Positions 8,868 to 18,835 are shown, counted from the stretch's first letter. The stretch: DNA of 64,000 nucleotides from Sphingomonas sp. QA11 (GCF_028473665.1 NZ_CP098774.1:5017501-5081500), one strand, 5' to 3'. Numbers and translations are program-made. Notes: generated by a model not told the origin, from the letters alone.

Positions 8868-9800
8868 GTGGCCGATCCATATGCTACGCTGGGCGTGCAG
8901 CGCACCGCCAGCGAGGCCGACATCAAGAAGGCGTATCGGAAGCTCGCAAAGGAGCTTCATCCCGATCGCAACAAGGACAACAAGCAGGCGACCGAGCGGT
9001 TCAGCCAGGTCACCAATGCGTATGACCTGCTGACGGACAAGGACAAGCGCGCCAGGTTCGATCGCGGCGAGATCGACGGCGACGGCAACCCCGCATCGCC
9101 GTTCGGCTTCGGCGGCGGCGGGCAGGGCGGCTTCCGACCCGGCCCGGGCGGCGGCGGGTCGTCGTTCGAGGCGGACGGGCCCGATATCAGCGACATCTTC
9201 GAGGGCATGTTCGGCGGGCGGGGCGGCGGCGGCTTCGCCAGCGGTTTCGGCGGTTTCGGGCGCAAGCCCCAGCCCAAGGGCGCCAATGTCGCCTACAAGC
9301 TCAACGTTTCCTTCACTGATGCAGCGACGCTCAGCCCGCAGCGCATCACGCTGGCCGACGGCAAGACGATCGACCTCAAGCTGCCTGCCGGCCTTGAAAG
9401 CGGCGCGCAGATGCGCCTCGCCGGCAAGGGCCAGCCCGGGCCGGGCGGTGCCGGCGACGGGATGGTTACGATCACCGTCCAGCCGCACCGCTTCTTCGCG
9501 CGCGAGGGTGACGATGTCAGGCTCGACCTGCCGGTCACGTTGTCCGAGGCAGTGCTTGGCGCATCGGTGCGCGTGCCGACGGTAGAGGGCGCGGTGATGC
9601 TGACCATCCCGGCCGGCTCGACCTCGGGCAAGGTGCTCCGCCTGCGCGGGCGCGGCTTCCACAAGAAGGGTGGCGCGCGGGGCGACCAGCTCGTCACCCT
9701 GATGATCGACGTGCCGGCCGACGACGCCGCGCTGACCGAGTTCGTCCAGGGATGGAAGGACCGGGACAAGGGCAACCCGCGCGGGCATATGGGCGTTTAA
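8868..9800 (+). CDS. DnaJ-class co-chaperone (CbpA-like, no zinc finger)
   Basis: A 310-residue J-domain protein. Residues 1-65 form the J domain with the HPD motif (KELHPDRNKDNK). A Gly/Phe-rich linker spans about 75-130, and a DnaJ C-terminal substrate-binding region follows (ITLADGKTIDLKLPAGLESGAQMRLAGKGQPG, HRFFAREGDDVRLDLPVTLSEAVLGA). There are no CxxCxGxG zinc repeats, so it is a class B/CbpA-type partner of DnaK and not the main DnaJ. The GTG at 8868 begins the expected DPYATLGVQRTASEADIKKAYR. It is 69 bases downstream of the transglutaminase gene. Confidence 0.92.
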   Translation: MADPYATLGVQRTASEADIKKAYRKLAKELHPDRNKDNKQATERFSQVTNAYDLLTDKDKRARFDRGEIDGDGNPASPFGFGGGGQGGFRPGPGGGGSSFEADGPDISDIFEGMFGGRGGGGFASGFGGFGRKPQPKGANVAYKLNVSFTDAATLSPQRITLADGKTIDLKLPAGLESGAQMRLAGKGQPGPGGAGDGMVTITVQPHRFFAREGDDVRLDLPVTLSEAVLGASVRVPTVEGAVMLTIPAGSTSGKVLRLRGRGFHKKGGARGDQLVTLMIDVPADDAALTEFVQGWKDRDKGNPRGHMGV

Positions 9801-9807
9801 TCGCCCG

Positions 9808-10776
9808 ATGCAGGAAGTTTCGCCCCAATCGCCCGAGGAGCGCCGCAAAAGGCCGGGTGAGGGGCAGACAAAGCTGAACCGGCGCATGGCGTTCGTACGG
9901 CCGGGCAGCTACGCGCGCGAGGTGCTGAAGCGCGTCGTGGTCGGTGTCTATACCGACGGTTTCGTCCATGCCGGCAACCTTGCCTATCTCTCGCTGCTGA
10001 CGCTGTTTCCCTTCTTCATCGTCGCGGCGGCGGTCGCGCGACTGTTCGGCCAGACCGGCGAGGGCTTGCACGCGGTCGAGGCGTTCCTGCGCACCGTGCC
10101 GCCGGGCGTCGCGCAGGTGCTTCAGACGCCGATCACCGACGTGCTGACCGCGCGCTCGGGCTCGCTCCTCTGGTTCGGTGCGATCGTCGGCCTGTGGACC
10201 ACGGCAAGCTTCATCGAGACGATTCGCGACATCCTGCGCCGCGCTTATGGGGTGAAGTCGATCCGACCCTTCTGGCAATATCGCCTCTGGTCGATCGGGC
10301 TGATCCTGACCGCGATGATCCTGATCCTCGTTGCCTTCAGCTTCCAGATCATGCTGCTCGCGGTCGAGCAGTTCATCGTGCGCGTGCTGCCCTTCGCGGC
10401 GGACGCGGCGACGGTCGTGTCGTTCAGCCGGCTCGCGCCGGGCCTTGCGTTGTTCGCGGCGCTCTACATGGTGTTCTATTCGCTCACCCCGCGGCAGTAT
10501 CGCGAGAGCAAATGTCCCAAATGGCCCGGCGCGCTGTTCACTGCGGCCTGGTGGCTGCTGGTGACGGCGTTGCTTCCCGTCATTCTTGGCAGGCTAGGGA
10601 GCTACGACCTGACCTATGGCAGTCTGGCCGGCGTGATGATCGCGCTGATCTTCTTCTTCTTCGTCGGGCTCGGGCTGGTCGTTGGCGCCGAATTGAACGC
10701 AGCACTGGCGGAATCCGATGATGAGGGAGTAGAGGACCTCAGCGGCAGCAACAAAGAGGAGGCGGCAGCAGCGTGA
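9808..10776 (+). CDS. YihY/BrkB family inner-membrane protein
   Basis: A 322-residue polytopic membrane protein of the YihY family, formerly and wrongly called ribonuclease BN. About six membrane segments are visible, including NLAYLSLLTLFPFFIVAAAVARLFG, LWSIGLILTAMILILVAFSFQIMLLAV, and a C-terminal LAGVMIALIFFFFVGLGLVVGAELNAAL. The family motif GNLAYLSLLTLFPF is present. Function is unknown; transport or envelope roles have been proposed. The gene starts eight bases after the DnaJ-class gene and overlaps fabI by four bases at its end (GTGA). Confidence 0.88.
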   Translation: MQEVSPQSPEERRKRPGEGQTKLNRRMAFVRPGSYAREVLKRVVVGVYTDGFVHAGNLAYLSLLTLFPFFIVAAAVARLFGQTGEGLHAVEAFLRTVPPGVAQVLQTPITDVLTARSGSLLWFGAIVGLWTTASFIETIRDILRRAYGVKSIRPFWQYRLWSIGLILTAMILILVAFSFQIMLLAVEQFIVRVLPFAADAATVVSFSRLAPGLALFAALYMVFYSLTPRQYRESKCPKWPGALFTAAWWLLVTALLPVILGRLGSYDLTYGSLAGVMIALIFFFFVGLGLVVGAELNAALAESDDEGVEDLSGSNKEEAAAA

Positions 10777-11576
10777 CGGGATTGATGCAGGGCAAGCGCG
10801 GATTGATCATGGGTCTGGCCAATGATCGGTCGCTCGCCTGGGGAATCGCCAAGAAGCTCAGCGAAGCAGGCGCTGAGCTCGCGTTTTCGTATCAGGGTGA
10901 AGCGCTCGAGAAGCGCGTCAGGCCGCTCGCCGAGCAGCTCGGCTCGACGCGTCTGATCGATTGCGACGTCTCCGACATGACAGCGCTCGACAATGCCTTT
11001 GCCGATCTGGCGAAGGACTGGCCGACGATCGACTTCGTCGTCCATGCGATCGGCTTTTCGGACAAGAACGAGCTGCGCGGCCGCTTTATGGACACCAGCC
11101 TCGACAATTTCCTGACGACCATGAACATCTCGGTCTACAGCTTCGTCGCGGTGGCGCAGCGGGCGGCGGCGATGATGACGAATGGCGGATCGCTGCTGAC
11201 GCTCAGCTATTATGGCGCGGAAAAGGTGATCCCGCATTATAACGTCATGGGCGTGGCCAAGGCAGCGCTCGAGACCAGCGTGCAGTATCTCGCGGTCGAT
11301 CTCGGGCGCGACAATATCCGGGTGAACGCGATCTCGGCCGGGCCGATCAAGACGCTCGCCGCCTCGGGCATCGGCGATTTCCGCCTGATCCTGAAGTGGA
11401 ACGAGCTGAACTCGCCGTTGAAGCGCAACGTGACGATCGAGGATGTCGGCGGCGCCGGCCTCTATCTGCTCAGCGACCTGGCGAGCGGCGTGACGGGCGA
11501 GGTGCACCATGTCGATGCCGGCTATCACGCGATCGGCATGAAGGCGGAAGACGCGCCGGATATTGCATTGGTATAA
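10773..11576 (+). CDS. fabI: enoyl-[acyl-carrier-protein] reductase (NADH)
   Basis: A 267-residue short-chain dehydrogenase-fold enzyme that performs the last reduction in each fatty acid elongation cycle. It has the FabI-specific nucleotide-binding start GLIMGLANDRSLAWGIA, SDKNELRGRF, and the catalytic YNVMGVAKAAL with Tyr and Lys spaced as in E. coli FabI. RVNAISAGPIKTLAASGI is the substrate-loop region. The GTG start overlaps the upstream stop by four bases; an ATG lies four codons in (10785). The product is the target of triclosan-type inhibitors in other bacteria. Confidence 0.97.
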   Translation: MTGLMQGKRGLIMGLANDRSLAWGIAKKLSEAGAELAFSYQGEALEKRVRPLAEQLGSTRLIDCDVSDMTALDNAFADLAKDWPTIDFVVHAIGFSDKNELRGRFMDTSLDNFLTTMNISVYSFVAVAQRAAAMMTNGGSLLTLSYYGAEKVIPHYNVMGVAKAALETSVQYLAVDLGRDNIRVNAISAGPIKTLAASGIGDFRLILKWNELNSPLKRNVTIEDVGGAGLYLLSDLASGVTGEVHHVDAGYHAIGMKAEDAPDIALV

Positions 11577-11579
11577 TTT

Positions 11580-11738
11580 TTCTTCCCTCTCCCAGCGGGA
11601 GAGGGAAGGGACCCGCCGCGTAGCGGTGGGAGGGTGAGGGCGACAAGCCATGATCGAACGAGTTGGGTTGAGAGGTTTACCCTCACCCTCCCACCGCTAC
11701 GCGGCGGGTCCCTCCCTCTCCCCTTCAGGGAGAGGGTA
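11580..11738. repeat. long inverted repeat between fabI and aroC
   Basis: Two arms of roughly 60 bp (11580-11640 and 11678-11738) are near-perfect inverted copies separated by about 37 bases. Each arm holds smaller palindromes, including CCCTCTCCC/GGGAGAGGG and a block CCCGCCGCGTAGCGGTGGG. As RNA it would fold into a very long hairpin. The right arm ends one base before the GTG start of aroC and includes the purine run AGGGAGAGGG, which looks like the ribosome binding site of aroC. Confidence 0.92.
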
Positions 11739-11739
11739 A

Positions 11740-12810
11740 GTGAGTCTCAACAGTTTCGGTCATGTCTTCCGGTTCACTACCTGGGGAGAATCGCACGGCC
11801 CCGCCATCGGCGCGGTGGTCGACGGGTGTCCGCCGGGGCTGGCCCTGGCCGAGGGCGATATCCAGCCCTTCCTCGACAAGCGCCGCCCCGGCACCTCGCG
11901 CTTCACCACGCAGCGGCAGGAGCCGGACCAGGTCCGCATCCTCTCCGGCGTGTTCGAGGGCAGGACGACCGGCACGCCGATCAGCCTGATGATCGACAAT
12001 GTCGACCAGCGCTCCAAGGACTATTCGGAGGTCGCGCTGGCCTATCGCCCGGGCCATGCCGATTATGCCTATGACGCCAAATACGGCTTTCGCGACTATC
12101 GCGGCGGTGGGCGCTCCTCGGCGCGCGAGACCGCGTCACGGGTCGCGGCGGGCGCGGTGGCGCGGCTGGTGATCCCCGAGGTGCGGATTCGCGCCTGGGT
12201 CGAGGCGATCGGCGGCGACCGGGTCGATCCGACCAAGTTCGATCCCGACCAGATCGACGCGAATCCCTTTTTCTGCCCCGATGCCGACGCGGCAATGCGC
12301 TGGGAGGCATTGGTCGACGGCGCGCGCAAGGCCGGCTCGTCGCTCGGCGCGGTGATTGCCTGCGAGGCGACCGGCGTGCCGGCCGGCTGGGGAGCCCCGC
12401 TCTATGCCAAGCTCGACGCCGAGCTCGCCTCGGCCTGCATGAGCATCAATGCGGTGAAGGGCGTCGAGATCGGCGACGGGTTCGACGCAGCGGCGCTGCG
12501 CGGCGAGGACAATGCCGATGCGATGCGTCCCGGCGCGGACGGGCCTGAATTCCTCGCCAACCATGCCGGCGGCATCGCGGGCGGCATCGCGACCGGTCAG
12601 CCGGTTCGAGTCCGTGTCGCGTTCAAGCCGACCAGTTCGATCCTGACGCCGGTGGAGACGATCACGCGCACCGGCGAGGCGACCGAGATCATGACCAGGG
12701 GGCGCCACGATCCCTGTGTCGGCATTCGCGGCGTGCCGGTGGTCGAGGCGATGGTCGCGCTCGTGCTGGCCGACCAGAAGCTGCTCCACCGGGCCCAGAC
12801 CGGGCGCTGA
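11740..12810 (+). CDS. aroC: chorismate synthase
   Basis: A 356-residue FMN-dependent enzyme that converts 5-enolpyruvylshikimate-3-phosphate to chorismate, the branch point to aromatic amino acids and folate. Diagnostic stretches are [68 protein letters not shown] and [19 protein letters not shown]. The start is GTG at 11740, giving the usual MSLNSFGH. The spacing to the purine-rich end of the upstream inverted repeat suggests the repeat supplies its Shine-Dalgarno sequence. It is separated from convergent purA by a repeat-bearing gap. Confidence 0.97.
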   Translation: MSLNSFGHVFRFTTWGESHGPAIGAVVDGCPPGLALAEGDIQPFLDKRRPGTSRFTTQRQEPDQVRILSGVFEGRTTGTPISLMIDNVDQRSKDYSEVALAYRPGHADYAYDAKYGFRDYRGGGRSSARETASRVAAGAVARLVIPEVRIRAWVEAIGGDRVDPTKFDPDQIDANPFFCPDADAAMRWEALVDGARKAGSSLGAVIACEATGVPAGWGAPLYAKLDAELASACMSINAVKGVEIGDGFDAAALRGEDNADAMRPGADGPEFLANHAGGIAGGIATGQPVRVRVAFKPTSSILTPVETITRTGEATEIMTRGRHDPCVGIRGVPVVEAMVALVLADQKLLHRAQTGR

Positions 12811-12840
12811 TCGGGAGTCGATTTCTCGACCCGACTACAC

Positions 12841-12936
12841 CGTCATGCCGGACTTGTTCCGGCATCCGCTGTTCCGCAAATTCACCGGCGCTTTGGTCGG
12901 CGGCACGGTGGACCCCGGAACAAGTCCGGGGTGACG
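12841..12936. repeat. intergenic palindromic repeat (ACTTGTTCCGG family)
   Basis: A two-hairpin element between the converging aroC and purA genes. The left hairpin is GTCATGCCGGACTTGTTCC with GGCAT; the right one contains ACCCCGGAACAAGTCCGGGG TGACG. The two parts are inverted relatives of each other. The same family is seen at 46335-46430 and as a partial copy near 59093-59120. It lies where transcription from both sides ends and could act as a weak terminator. Confidence 0.82.
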
Positions 12937-12971
12937 GGCAAACCCGCTGACCGATAGTCCGCGCCTTCGAC

Positions 12972-14261
<1,290 letters not shown>

Positions 14262-14276
14262 AACTCTTCCTTATCT

Positions 14277-14402
14277 TCCGTTCGTCCTGAGTAGGGGCTG
14301 AGCGAAGTCGAAGACCCGTATCGAAGGACAGTTGGAGCATGCGACGCTTGTCCTTCGATCCGCCATGTCGACAAGCTCAATGGCACTCAGGACGAACGGG
14401 TG
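14277..14402. repeat. intergenic inverted repeat between hisZ and purA
   Basis: The ends read CCGTTCGTCCTGAG and CTCAGGACGAACGG, a perfect 14-bp inverted repeat enclosing about 95 bases that contain CTTCGAT/ATCGAAG pieces. The arrangement is a large hairpin-forming intergenic element. Fragments with a related GTATCGA-type core occur near 43870-43900 and 50760-50810. Confidence 0.75.
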
Positions 14403-14406
14403 GGTG

Positions 14407-15510
14407 TTAGAGCGGCCGGGCCGTCCCCTCCACCAAAATATGCGTGCAGAGCTGCGCTTCGGGCGTATCGCCCGCCTCGAGCGCCGCGACGGTGACCCAG
14501 CCCTGCGCGCGCATCGCGACGGCGTGGGCCGGGTCGGTATCCATTGGCACGAACAGGCGCCGGCGATCCACATCGGCCAGGCCGGCCGCGACGATCGCGT
14601 CGACATAGAGCGAGAAGCCGGTCGCGGCTTCCTCGCTGCCATCCTCATGGACGATGGTGTAGCTGCCGCCCCGGCCGATTTCGCCACGCACGCCGTCGGC
14701 GAAAATCGAGAAGCCGAGCCAGGTCTGATATTCGAAGCCGTGGCGCTCGGTCGGATCGAGCGTCAGCGCGGTGCGCCCTTTCAGGCCCGACGCGATCTGC
14801 CACAGCCCGTCGAGCCGCGAGCGCAGGGCGCCGCCGACATCGAAGGCGCACAGCCGGTCATGTGCCGCGTCGAACGGGCCGGCTGACTCGATCAGCGGGA
14901 GATAGGCGGGGGCGATTTCCGCCACGCCGCCGGCATCCTTGGCGTCGAGCCGGTCGCGGAGCGGCTCGATCAAGGCAGGATCGAGGGGCAGCGGGCCTGC
15001 GGCAAGGATCGAGACCAGGTCCGGCAACGTGAAATCGATCGAAACGCCACGCACCCCGGCAGCCTCCAGCGCCTCGACCGCGACTCCGACGATCTCCTTC
15101 GCCGCGGCGACCGTATCAAGTCCGATCAGCTCGCAGCCGATCTGGCGCAGTTCGCGTTCGGGGCTGAGCTGCGACGCGCGGAGCTTCAGCACCGGGCCGG
15201 CATAGGACAGGCGCACGGGGCGCGGATGGTGCCCCATGCGGGTGGCGGCGATCCGGCCGATCTGCGCGGTCATGTCGGGCCGGATGGCGAGCGTCGCCTG
15301 CGACACGGGATCGACGAAGCGCACCGCATCCTGCGCGCGCGCCGCCTTCAGCCGGCCGGCCAGCCCCGCCTCGAATTCGGCGAGCGCCGGGTCGGCGCGC
15401 TCATATCCATGCGCATAGGCGGCCCCGAGCACCGCCGCCTCAAGACGTGCGGCGGCATCGCCGAACGGCGGTAGCCGGTCGCGGAAACCTTCGGGGAGTA
15501 GGCTGCTCAC
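14407..15510 (-). CDS. hisZ: ATP phosphoribosyltransferase regulatory subunit (HisS-like)
   Basis: A 367-residue paralogue of histidyl-tRNA synthetase lacking the anticodon-binding domain. It pairs with the short form of HisG to catalyse and control the first step of histidine synthesis. Class II synthetase-like stretches are LLPEGFRDRLPPFGDAAARLEAAVL, VDPVSQATLAIRPDMTAQIGRIA and LTLDPTERHGFEYQTWLGFSIFADG. The GTG at 15510 starts the expected VSSLLPEGF; upstream codons are only translated repeat. HisG is not in this window. The purine-rich end of a CCCTCTCCC repeat sits just upstream of the GTG and acts as the apparent ribosome binding site. Confidence 0.92.
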   Translation of the reverse strand: MSSLLPEGFRDRLPPFGDAAARLEAAVLGAAYAHGYERADPALAEFEAGLAGRLKAARAQDAVRFVDPVSQATLAIRPDMTAQIGRIAATRMGHHPRPVRLSYAGPVLKLRASQLSPERELRQIGCELIGLDTVAAAKEIVGVAVEALEAAGVRGVSIDFTLPDLVSILAAGPLPLDPALIEPLRDRLDAKDAGGVAEIAPAYLPLIESAGPFDAAHDRLCAFDVGGALRSRLDGLWQIASGLKGRTALTLDPTERHGFEYQTWLGFSIFADGVRGEIGRGGSYTIVHEDGSEEAATGFSLYVDAIVAAGLADVDRRRLFVPMDTDPAHAVAMRAQGWVTVAALEAGDTPEAQLCTHILVEGTARPL

Positions 15511-15877
15511 TTCTCCCTCTCCCCGCTTGCGGGGAGAGGGCCGGGGAGAGGGGCAGTATGAAGCGCAGCGAGAATGGCTGAAAGCACAGCCTCCTCGTTT
15601 CCCATCACTTCTGCGTTCGCGAATCGGATCACTCGATAGCCTTGTTGTTCCAGCCACGCAGTCCGCCGCGTGTCGTGCTCCCCGTCGTCTCCATGCGTGT
15701 CCCCGTCAACCTCTACGATCAGCTTGTGCGATCGCGCGACGAAGTAGGCAATATAGGATCCTATGACCACCTGCCGGGTAAACTTGATGTCGTTCAAGCG
15801 CTTGGCGCGGAGATGGTATCAGAGACGCGTTTCGGACGCGTCTGCTCGCTGCGCATTTGTTTTGCGCGGTTCCGCAT
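15507..15877 (-). pseudogene. DUF559 (Vsr-like nuclease fold) gene, frameshifted and with a nonsense codon
   Basis: The intact downstream part reads NDIKFTRQVVIGSYIAYFVARSHKLIVEVDGDTHG, then RRTAWLEQQGYRVIRFANAEV, which is the DUF559 core (restriction-endonuclease-like fold with Glu, Asp and Gln/Glu positions). Upstream, the ATG at 15877 gives MRNRAKQMRSEQT, and a second frame then gives DASETRL, a stop (TGA at 15821-15819), and YHLRAKRLNDIKF. Family members read about QTDAEKRLWYHLRAKRL here, so one frameshift (a 4-base loss at the repeated GACG fits) and a Trp-to-stop change have broken it. CCCTCTCCC palindromes flank both ends. Confidence 0.8.
15511..15556. repeat. CCCTCTCCC-family palindrome abutting the hisZ start
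   Basis: Contains TCTCCCTCTCCCCGCTTGCG and its inverted partner GGGGAGAGGG, then a further GGGGAGAGGGGC. On the minus strand it ends GGGGAGAGGGAGAA three to four bases before the hisZ GTG start, in the position of a Shine-Dalgarno sequence. It also encodes the C-terminal tail LPGPLPASGEREK of the adjoining DUF559 reading frame. Confidence 0.85.
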
Positions 15878-15898
15878 CGCCTCACTTGTTCACGTCAC

Positions 15899-15927
15899 AG
15901 CCCCTCTCCCCGGAGGGGAGAGGGCTT
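15899..15927. repeat. CCCTCTCCC-family palindrome upstream of the DUF559 pseudogene
   Basis: A compact near-perfect palindrome, CCCCTCTCCCCGGAGGGGAG followed by AGGG, lying between the 3' end of serA and the DUF559 remnant. With the copy at 15511-15556 it brackets the pseudogene on both sides. Confidence 0.85.
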
Positions 15928-15934
15928 AAGTGGC

Positions 15935-17512
15935 TCAGAATGACAACCCCATCACGGTCTTCACGCCGGCCAGCGCGCGGACCTTGGCGATGAGTTCCTG
16001 CGTCACCGCCTCGTCGACCGAGAGCAGCAGCACGGCCTCGCCGCCGGCCGAACGGCGGCCGAGATGGAAGGTGCCGATGTTCACGCCTTCCTCGCCGAGC
16101 AGCGAGCCGAGCCGGCCGATGAAGCCGGGCGCGTCCTCGTTGACCACGTACAGCATGTGCCCGACCAGATCGGCCTCGACCTTGATGCCGAACAGCTCGA
16201 CCAGGCGCGGGGCGGCGTCGCCGAACAGCGTGCCCGCGACCGAGCGGTCGCCGGCATCCGTCTTCACCGTCACGCGGAGCAGCGTGTGATAATCGCCCTC
16301 GCGGTCATGGCGCACCTCGCGTACGTCGATGCCGCGTTCCTTAGCCAGATAGGGGGCGTTGACCATGTTCACCGTGTCGGTGTGGACGCGCATCAGCCCC
16401 GCGAGCACCGCGCTGGTGATCGGCTTCTGGTTAAGCGACGCGGCCGCGCCCTCGACCTCGATCGCGATGCCGGAAAGGGCACCGTGCGCGAGCTGGCCGA
16501 TCAGGCTGCCGAGTTTCTCCGCCAGCGCCATGTACGGCTTCAGCTTCGGCGCTTCCTCGGCTGACAGGCTCGGCACGTTGAGCGCGTTGGTCACCCCGCC
16601 GGAGACGAGATAATCGGCCATCTGCTCGGCGACCTGGATCGCGACGTTGACCTGCGCTTCCGAGGTGGAGGCGCCGAGATGCGGGGTCGAGACGAAGTTG
16701 GGCGTGCCGAACAGTGGCGAATCCTTCGCCGGCTCCTCGACGAACACATCGAGCGCCGCGCCCGCGATATGACCTGAATCGAGCCCGGCCTTCAGCGCCG
16801 CCTCGTCGATCAGCCCGCCGCGCGCGCAGTTGATGATGCGCACGCCCTTCTTGGTCTTCGCCAGATTCTCGGCCGACAGGATGTTGCGCGTCTGGTCGGT
16901 CAGCGGCGTGTGCAGCGTGATGAAGTCGGCGCGGGCCAGCAGGTCCTCAAGCGTGGCCTTCTCAACGCCCATTTCGACCGCGCGCTCGGGGGTGAGGAAC
17001 GGATCGAACGCGACCACCTTCATCTTGAGGCCGCGGGCGCGGTCGGCGACGATCGATCCGATATTGCCGGCGCCGATCAGGCCGAGCGTCTTGCTGGTCA
17101 GCTCGACGCCCATGAAGCGATTCTTCTCCCACTTGCCGGCCTGGGTCGAGGCGTCGGCCTCGGGCAGCTGGCGGGCGAGCGCGAACATCAGCGCGATGGC
17201 ATGTTCGGCGGTGGTGATCGAATTGCCGAACGGGGTGTTCATGACGACCACGCCCTGTGCGGAAGCAGCGGGGATATCAACATTGTCGACGCCGATGCCG
17301 GCGCGGCCGACCACCTTCAGGTTGGTGGCGTGCGCCAGGATGTCCCTGGTCACCTTGGTCGAGCTGCGGATGGCGAGGCCGTCATACTGGCCGATGATCG
17401 CCTTCAGCTCGTCGGGGGTCTTGCCGGTGATCTCGTCGACCTCGACGCCGCGCTCGCGGAAGATCTGGGCGGCCTTGGGATCCATCTTATCGGAAATGAG
17501 GACTTTGGGCAT
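15935..17512 (-). CDS. serA: D-3-phosphoglycerate dehydrogenase
   Basis: A 525-residue NAD-dependent enzyme for the first step of serine synthesis, of the long type with an intervening ASB domain and a C-terminal ACT domain. Landmarks are AIRSSTKVTRDIL, GRAGIGVDNVDIPAA, LGLIGAGNIGSIVADRARG (NAD), INCARGGLIDEAAL and STPHLGASTSEAQ (His in the catalytic relay). The ACT domain begins near HMLYVVNEDAPGFIGRLGSLLGEEGVNI and may give serine feedback. The ATG at 17512 has AAAGG six to nine bases upstream. It lies downstream of serC in the same orientation. Confidence 0.96.
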   Translation of the reverse strand: MPKVLISDKMDPKAAQIFRERGVEVDEITGKTPDELKAIIGQYDGLAIRSSTKVTRDILAHATNLKVVGRAGIGVDNVDIPAASAQGVVVMNTPFGNSITTAEHAIALMFALARQLPEADASTQAGKWEKNRFMGVELTSKTLGLIGAGNIGSIVADRARGLKMKVVAFDPFLTPERAVEMGVEKATLEDLLARADFITLHTPLTDQTRNILSAENLAKTKKGVRIINCARGGLIDEAALKAGLDSGHIAGAALDVFVEEPAKDSPLFGTPNFVSTPHLGASTSEAQVNVAIQVAEQMADYLVSGGVTNALNVPSLSAEEAPKLKPYMALAEKLGSLIGQLAHGALSGIAIEVEGAAASLNQKPITSAVLAGLMRVHTDTVNMVNAPYLAKERGIDVREVRHDREGDYHTLLRVTVKTDAGDRSVAGTLFGDAAPRLVELFGIKVEADLVGHMLYVVNEDAPGFIGRLGSLLGEEGVNIGTFHLGRRSAGGEAVLLLSVDEAVTQELIAKVRALAGVKTVMGLSF

Positions 17513-17541
17513 GGTGATGCCTTTCATGATCGTGGGATGTT

Positions 17542-17594
17542 GTGCTCCCGCGAAGGCGGGAGCACAGACTGGGTTCCCGCCTTCGCGGGAACCC
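17542..17594. repeat. tandem pair of hairpins between serC and serA
   Basis: Two perfect hairpins in a row: GTGCTCCCGCGAAGGCGGGA GCAC at 17542-17565 and GGGTTCCCGCCTTCGCGGGA ACCC at 17571-17594. The two share the core TCCCGC..GCGGGA in opposite loop orientation. It may stabilise the serC mRNA or attenuate read-through into serA; both are inferences. Confidence 0.88.
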
Positions 17595-17601
17595 AAGGAT
17601 G

Positions 17602-18738
17602 TCAGGCGGCGGCGGTGACCGAGGCGTAGGCCCAGTCGAGCCAGGGACCGAGCGCCTCGATATCGGCGGTGTCGACGGTCGCGCCGCACCAGATGCGGAG
17701 GCCCGCCGGGGCATCGCGATAGCCCGCGATGTCATAGGCGGCGTGCTCGGCTTCGAGCAGGCCCGCGAGCTTCTTGATCAGCGCTTCGTCGGCGCCCTCG
17801 ACCGTCAGGCACACGCTGGTCTTCGACCGCGAGGCCTCGTCGAGCGCGAGATGTCCGAGCCAGGGGCGGTCGGCGACGATCCGGTCGAGCGCCGCCGCAT
17901 TGGCGTCGCTGCGCGCGATCAGGGCCTTCAGTCCGCCAAGATCCTTCGCCCATTCGAGCGCGAAGATGGCATCCTCGACGGCGAGCATCGACGGGGTGTT
18001 GATCGTCTCGCCCTTGAACACGCCCTCGGTGAGCTTGCCCTTCGAAACAAGGCGGAACACCTTGGGCAACGGCCATGTCGGCGTGTAGCTTTCCAGCCGC
18101 TCGACCGCGCGCGGGCCGAGGATCAGGACGCCGTGGCCGCCTTCGCCGCCAAGCACCTTCTGCCAGGAGAAGGTGGCGACATCGATCTTGTCCCAGGGCA
18201 GGTCATAGGCGAACACCGCGCTGGTCGAATCGGCGAAACTCAGGCCCTCGCGATCGTCCGGGATCCAGTCGCCATTCGGCACGCGCACGCCGGAGGTGGT
18301 GCCGTTCCAGGTGAACAGCACGTCGTTCGACCAGTCGACCTGGTTCAGGTCGGGAAGCTGGCCATAATCGGCGCGAAGGATGGTCGGATCGAGCCCGAGT
18401 TGCTTGACGGCGTCGGTGACCCAACCCTCACCGAAGCTCTCCCAGGCAAGTGCCGTCACCGGCTTCGCGCCAAGCATGGTCCACATCGCCATCTCGAACG
18501 CGCCGGTGTCGGAGCCGGGGACGATGCCGATGCGATGGGTGTCTGGCAGCTGCAGCATCTCGCGCATCAGGTCGATCGCGTATTGCAGGCGCGTCTTGCC
18601 GAGCTTCGAGCGGTGCGACCGGCCGAGCACGTGAGTCTGGAGCTTTTCGGGGGTCCAGCCCGGCGGCTTGGCGCAGGGACCGGACGAAAAATAAGGACGC
18701 GTCGGCTTCGTCGCCGGAGGCGCAGGTAACTCAGTCAT
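17602..18738 (-). CDS. serC: phosphoserine aminotransferase
   Basis: A 378-residue PLP enzyme of the alphaproteobacterial SerC type, which makes phosphoserine from 3-phosphohydroxypyruvate and glutamate. Landmarks are [65 protein letters not shown] (PLP Asp region) and [15 protein letters not shown] with the Schiff-base Lys. The ATG at 18738 has a strong AAGGAGAG site that sits in a small hairpin (see the leader entry). It is first in the serC-serA pair. Confidence 0.96.
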   Translation of the reverse strand: MTELPAPPATKPTRPYFSSGPCAKPPGWTPEKLQTHVLGRSHRSKLGKTRLQYAIDLMREMLQLPDTHRIGIVPGSDTGAFEMAMWTMLGAKPVTALAWESFGEGWVTDAVKQLGLDPTILRADYGQLPDLNQVDWSNDVLFTWNGTTSGVRVPNGDWIPDDREGLSFADSTSAVFAYDLPWDKIDVATFSWQKVLGGEGGHGVLILGPRAVERLESYTPTWPLPKVFRLVSKGKLTEGVFKGETINTPSMLAVEDAIFALEWAKDLGGLKALIARSDANAAALDRIVADRPWLGHLALDEASRSKTSVCLTVEGADEALIKKLAGLLEAEHAAYDIAGYRDAPAGLRIWCGATVDTADIEALGPWLDWAYASVTAAA

Positions 18739-18835
18739 ATAGTCTCTCCTTACAGAGAGCACGCGCGGCGTTGGGACCGCGTGGCCCGTCGACGGCCCTA
18801 GCGATCTGCGCCGTCGCGTCAATGTGATTTCTGCT
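18739..18835 (-). promoter_or_regulatory. candidate serC leader RNA with SD-sequestering hairpin
   Basis: On the minus strand the bases just before serC can form CTCTC-TGTAAG-GAGAG (18759-18744), where the right arm is the Shine-Dalgarno sequence. Upstream are two further pairable segments: GGGCCGTCGACGGGCC, and ACGCGGT with the GCGCGT region. The serC RNA motif known from Alphaproteobacteria sits at this position and also contains a hairpin over the ribosome binding site. I infer the same element; consensus identity was not checked. Confidence 0.45.
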
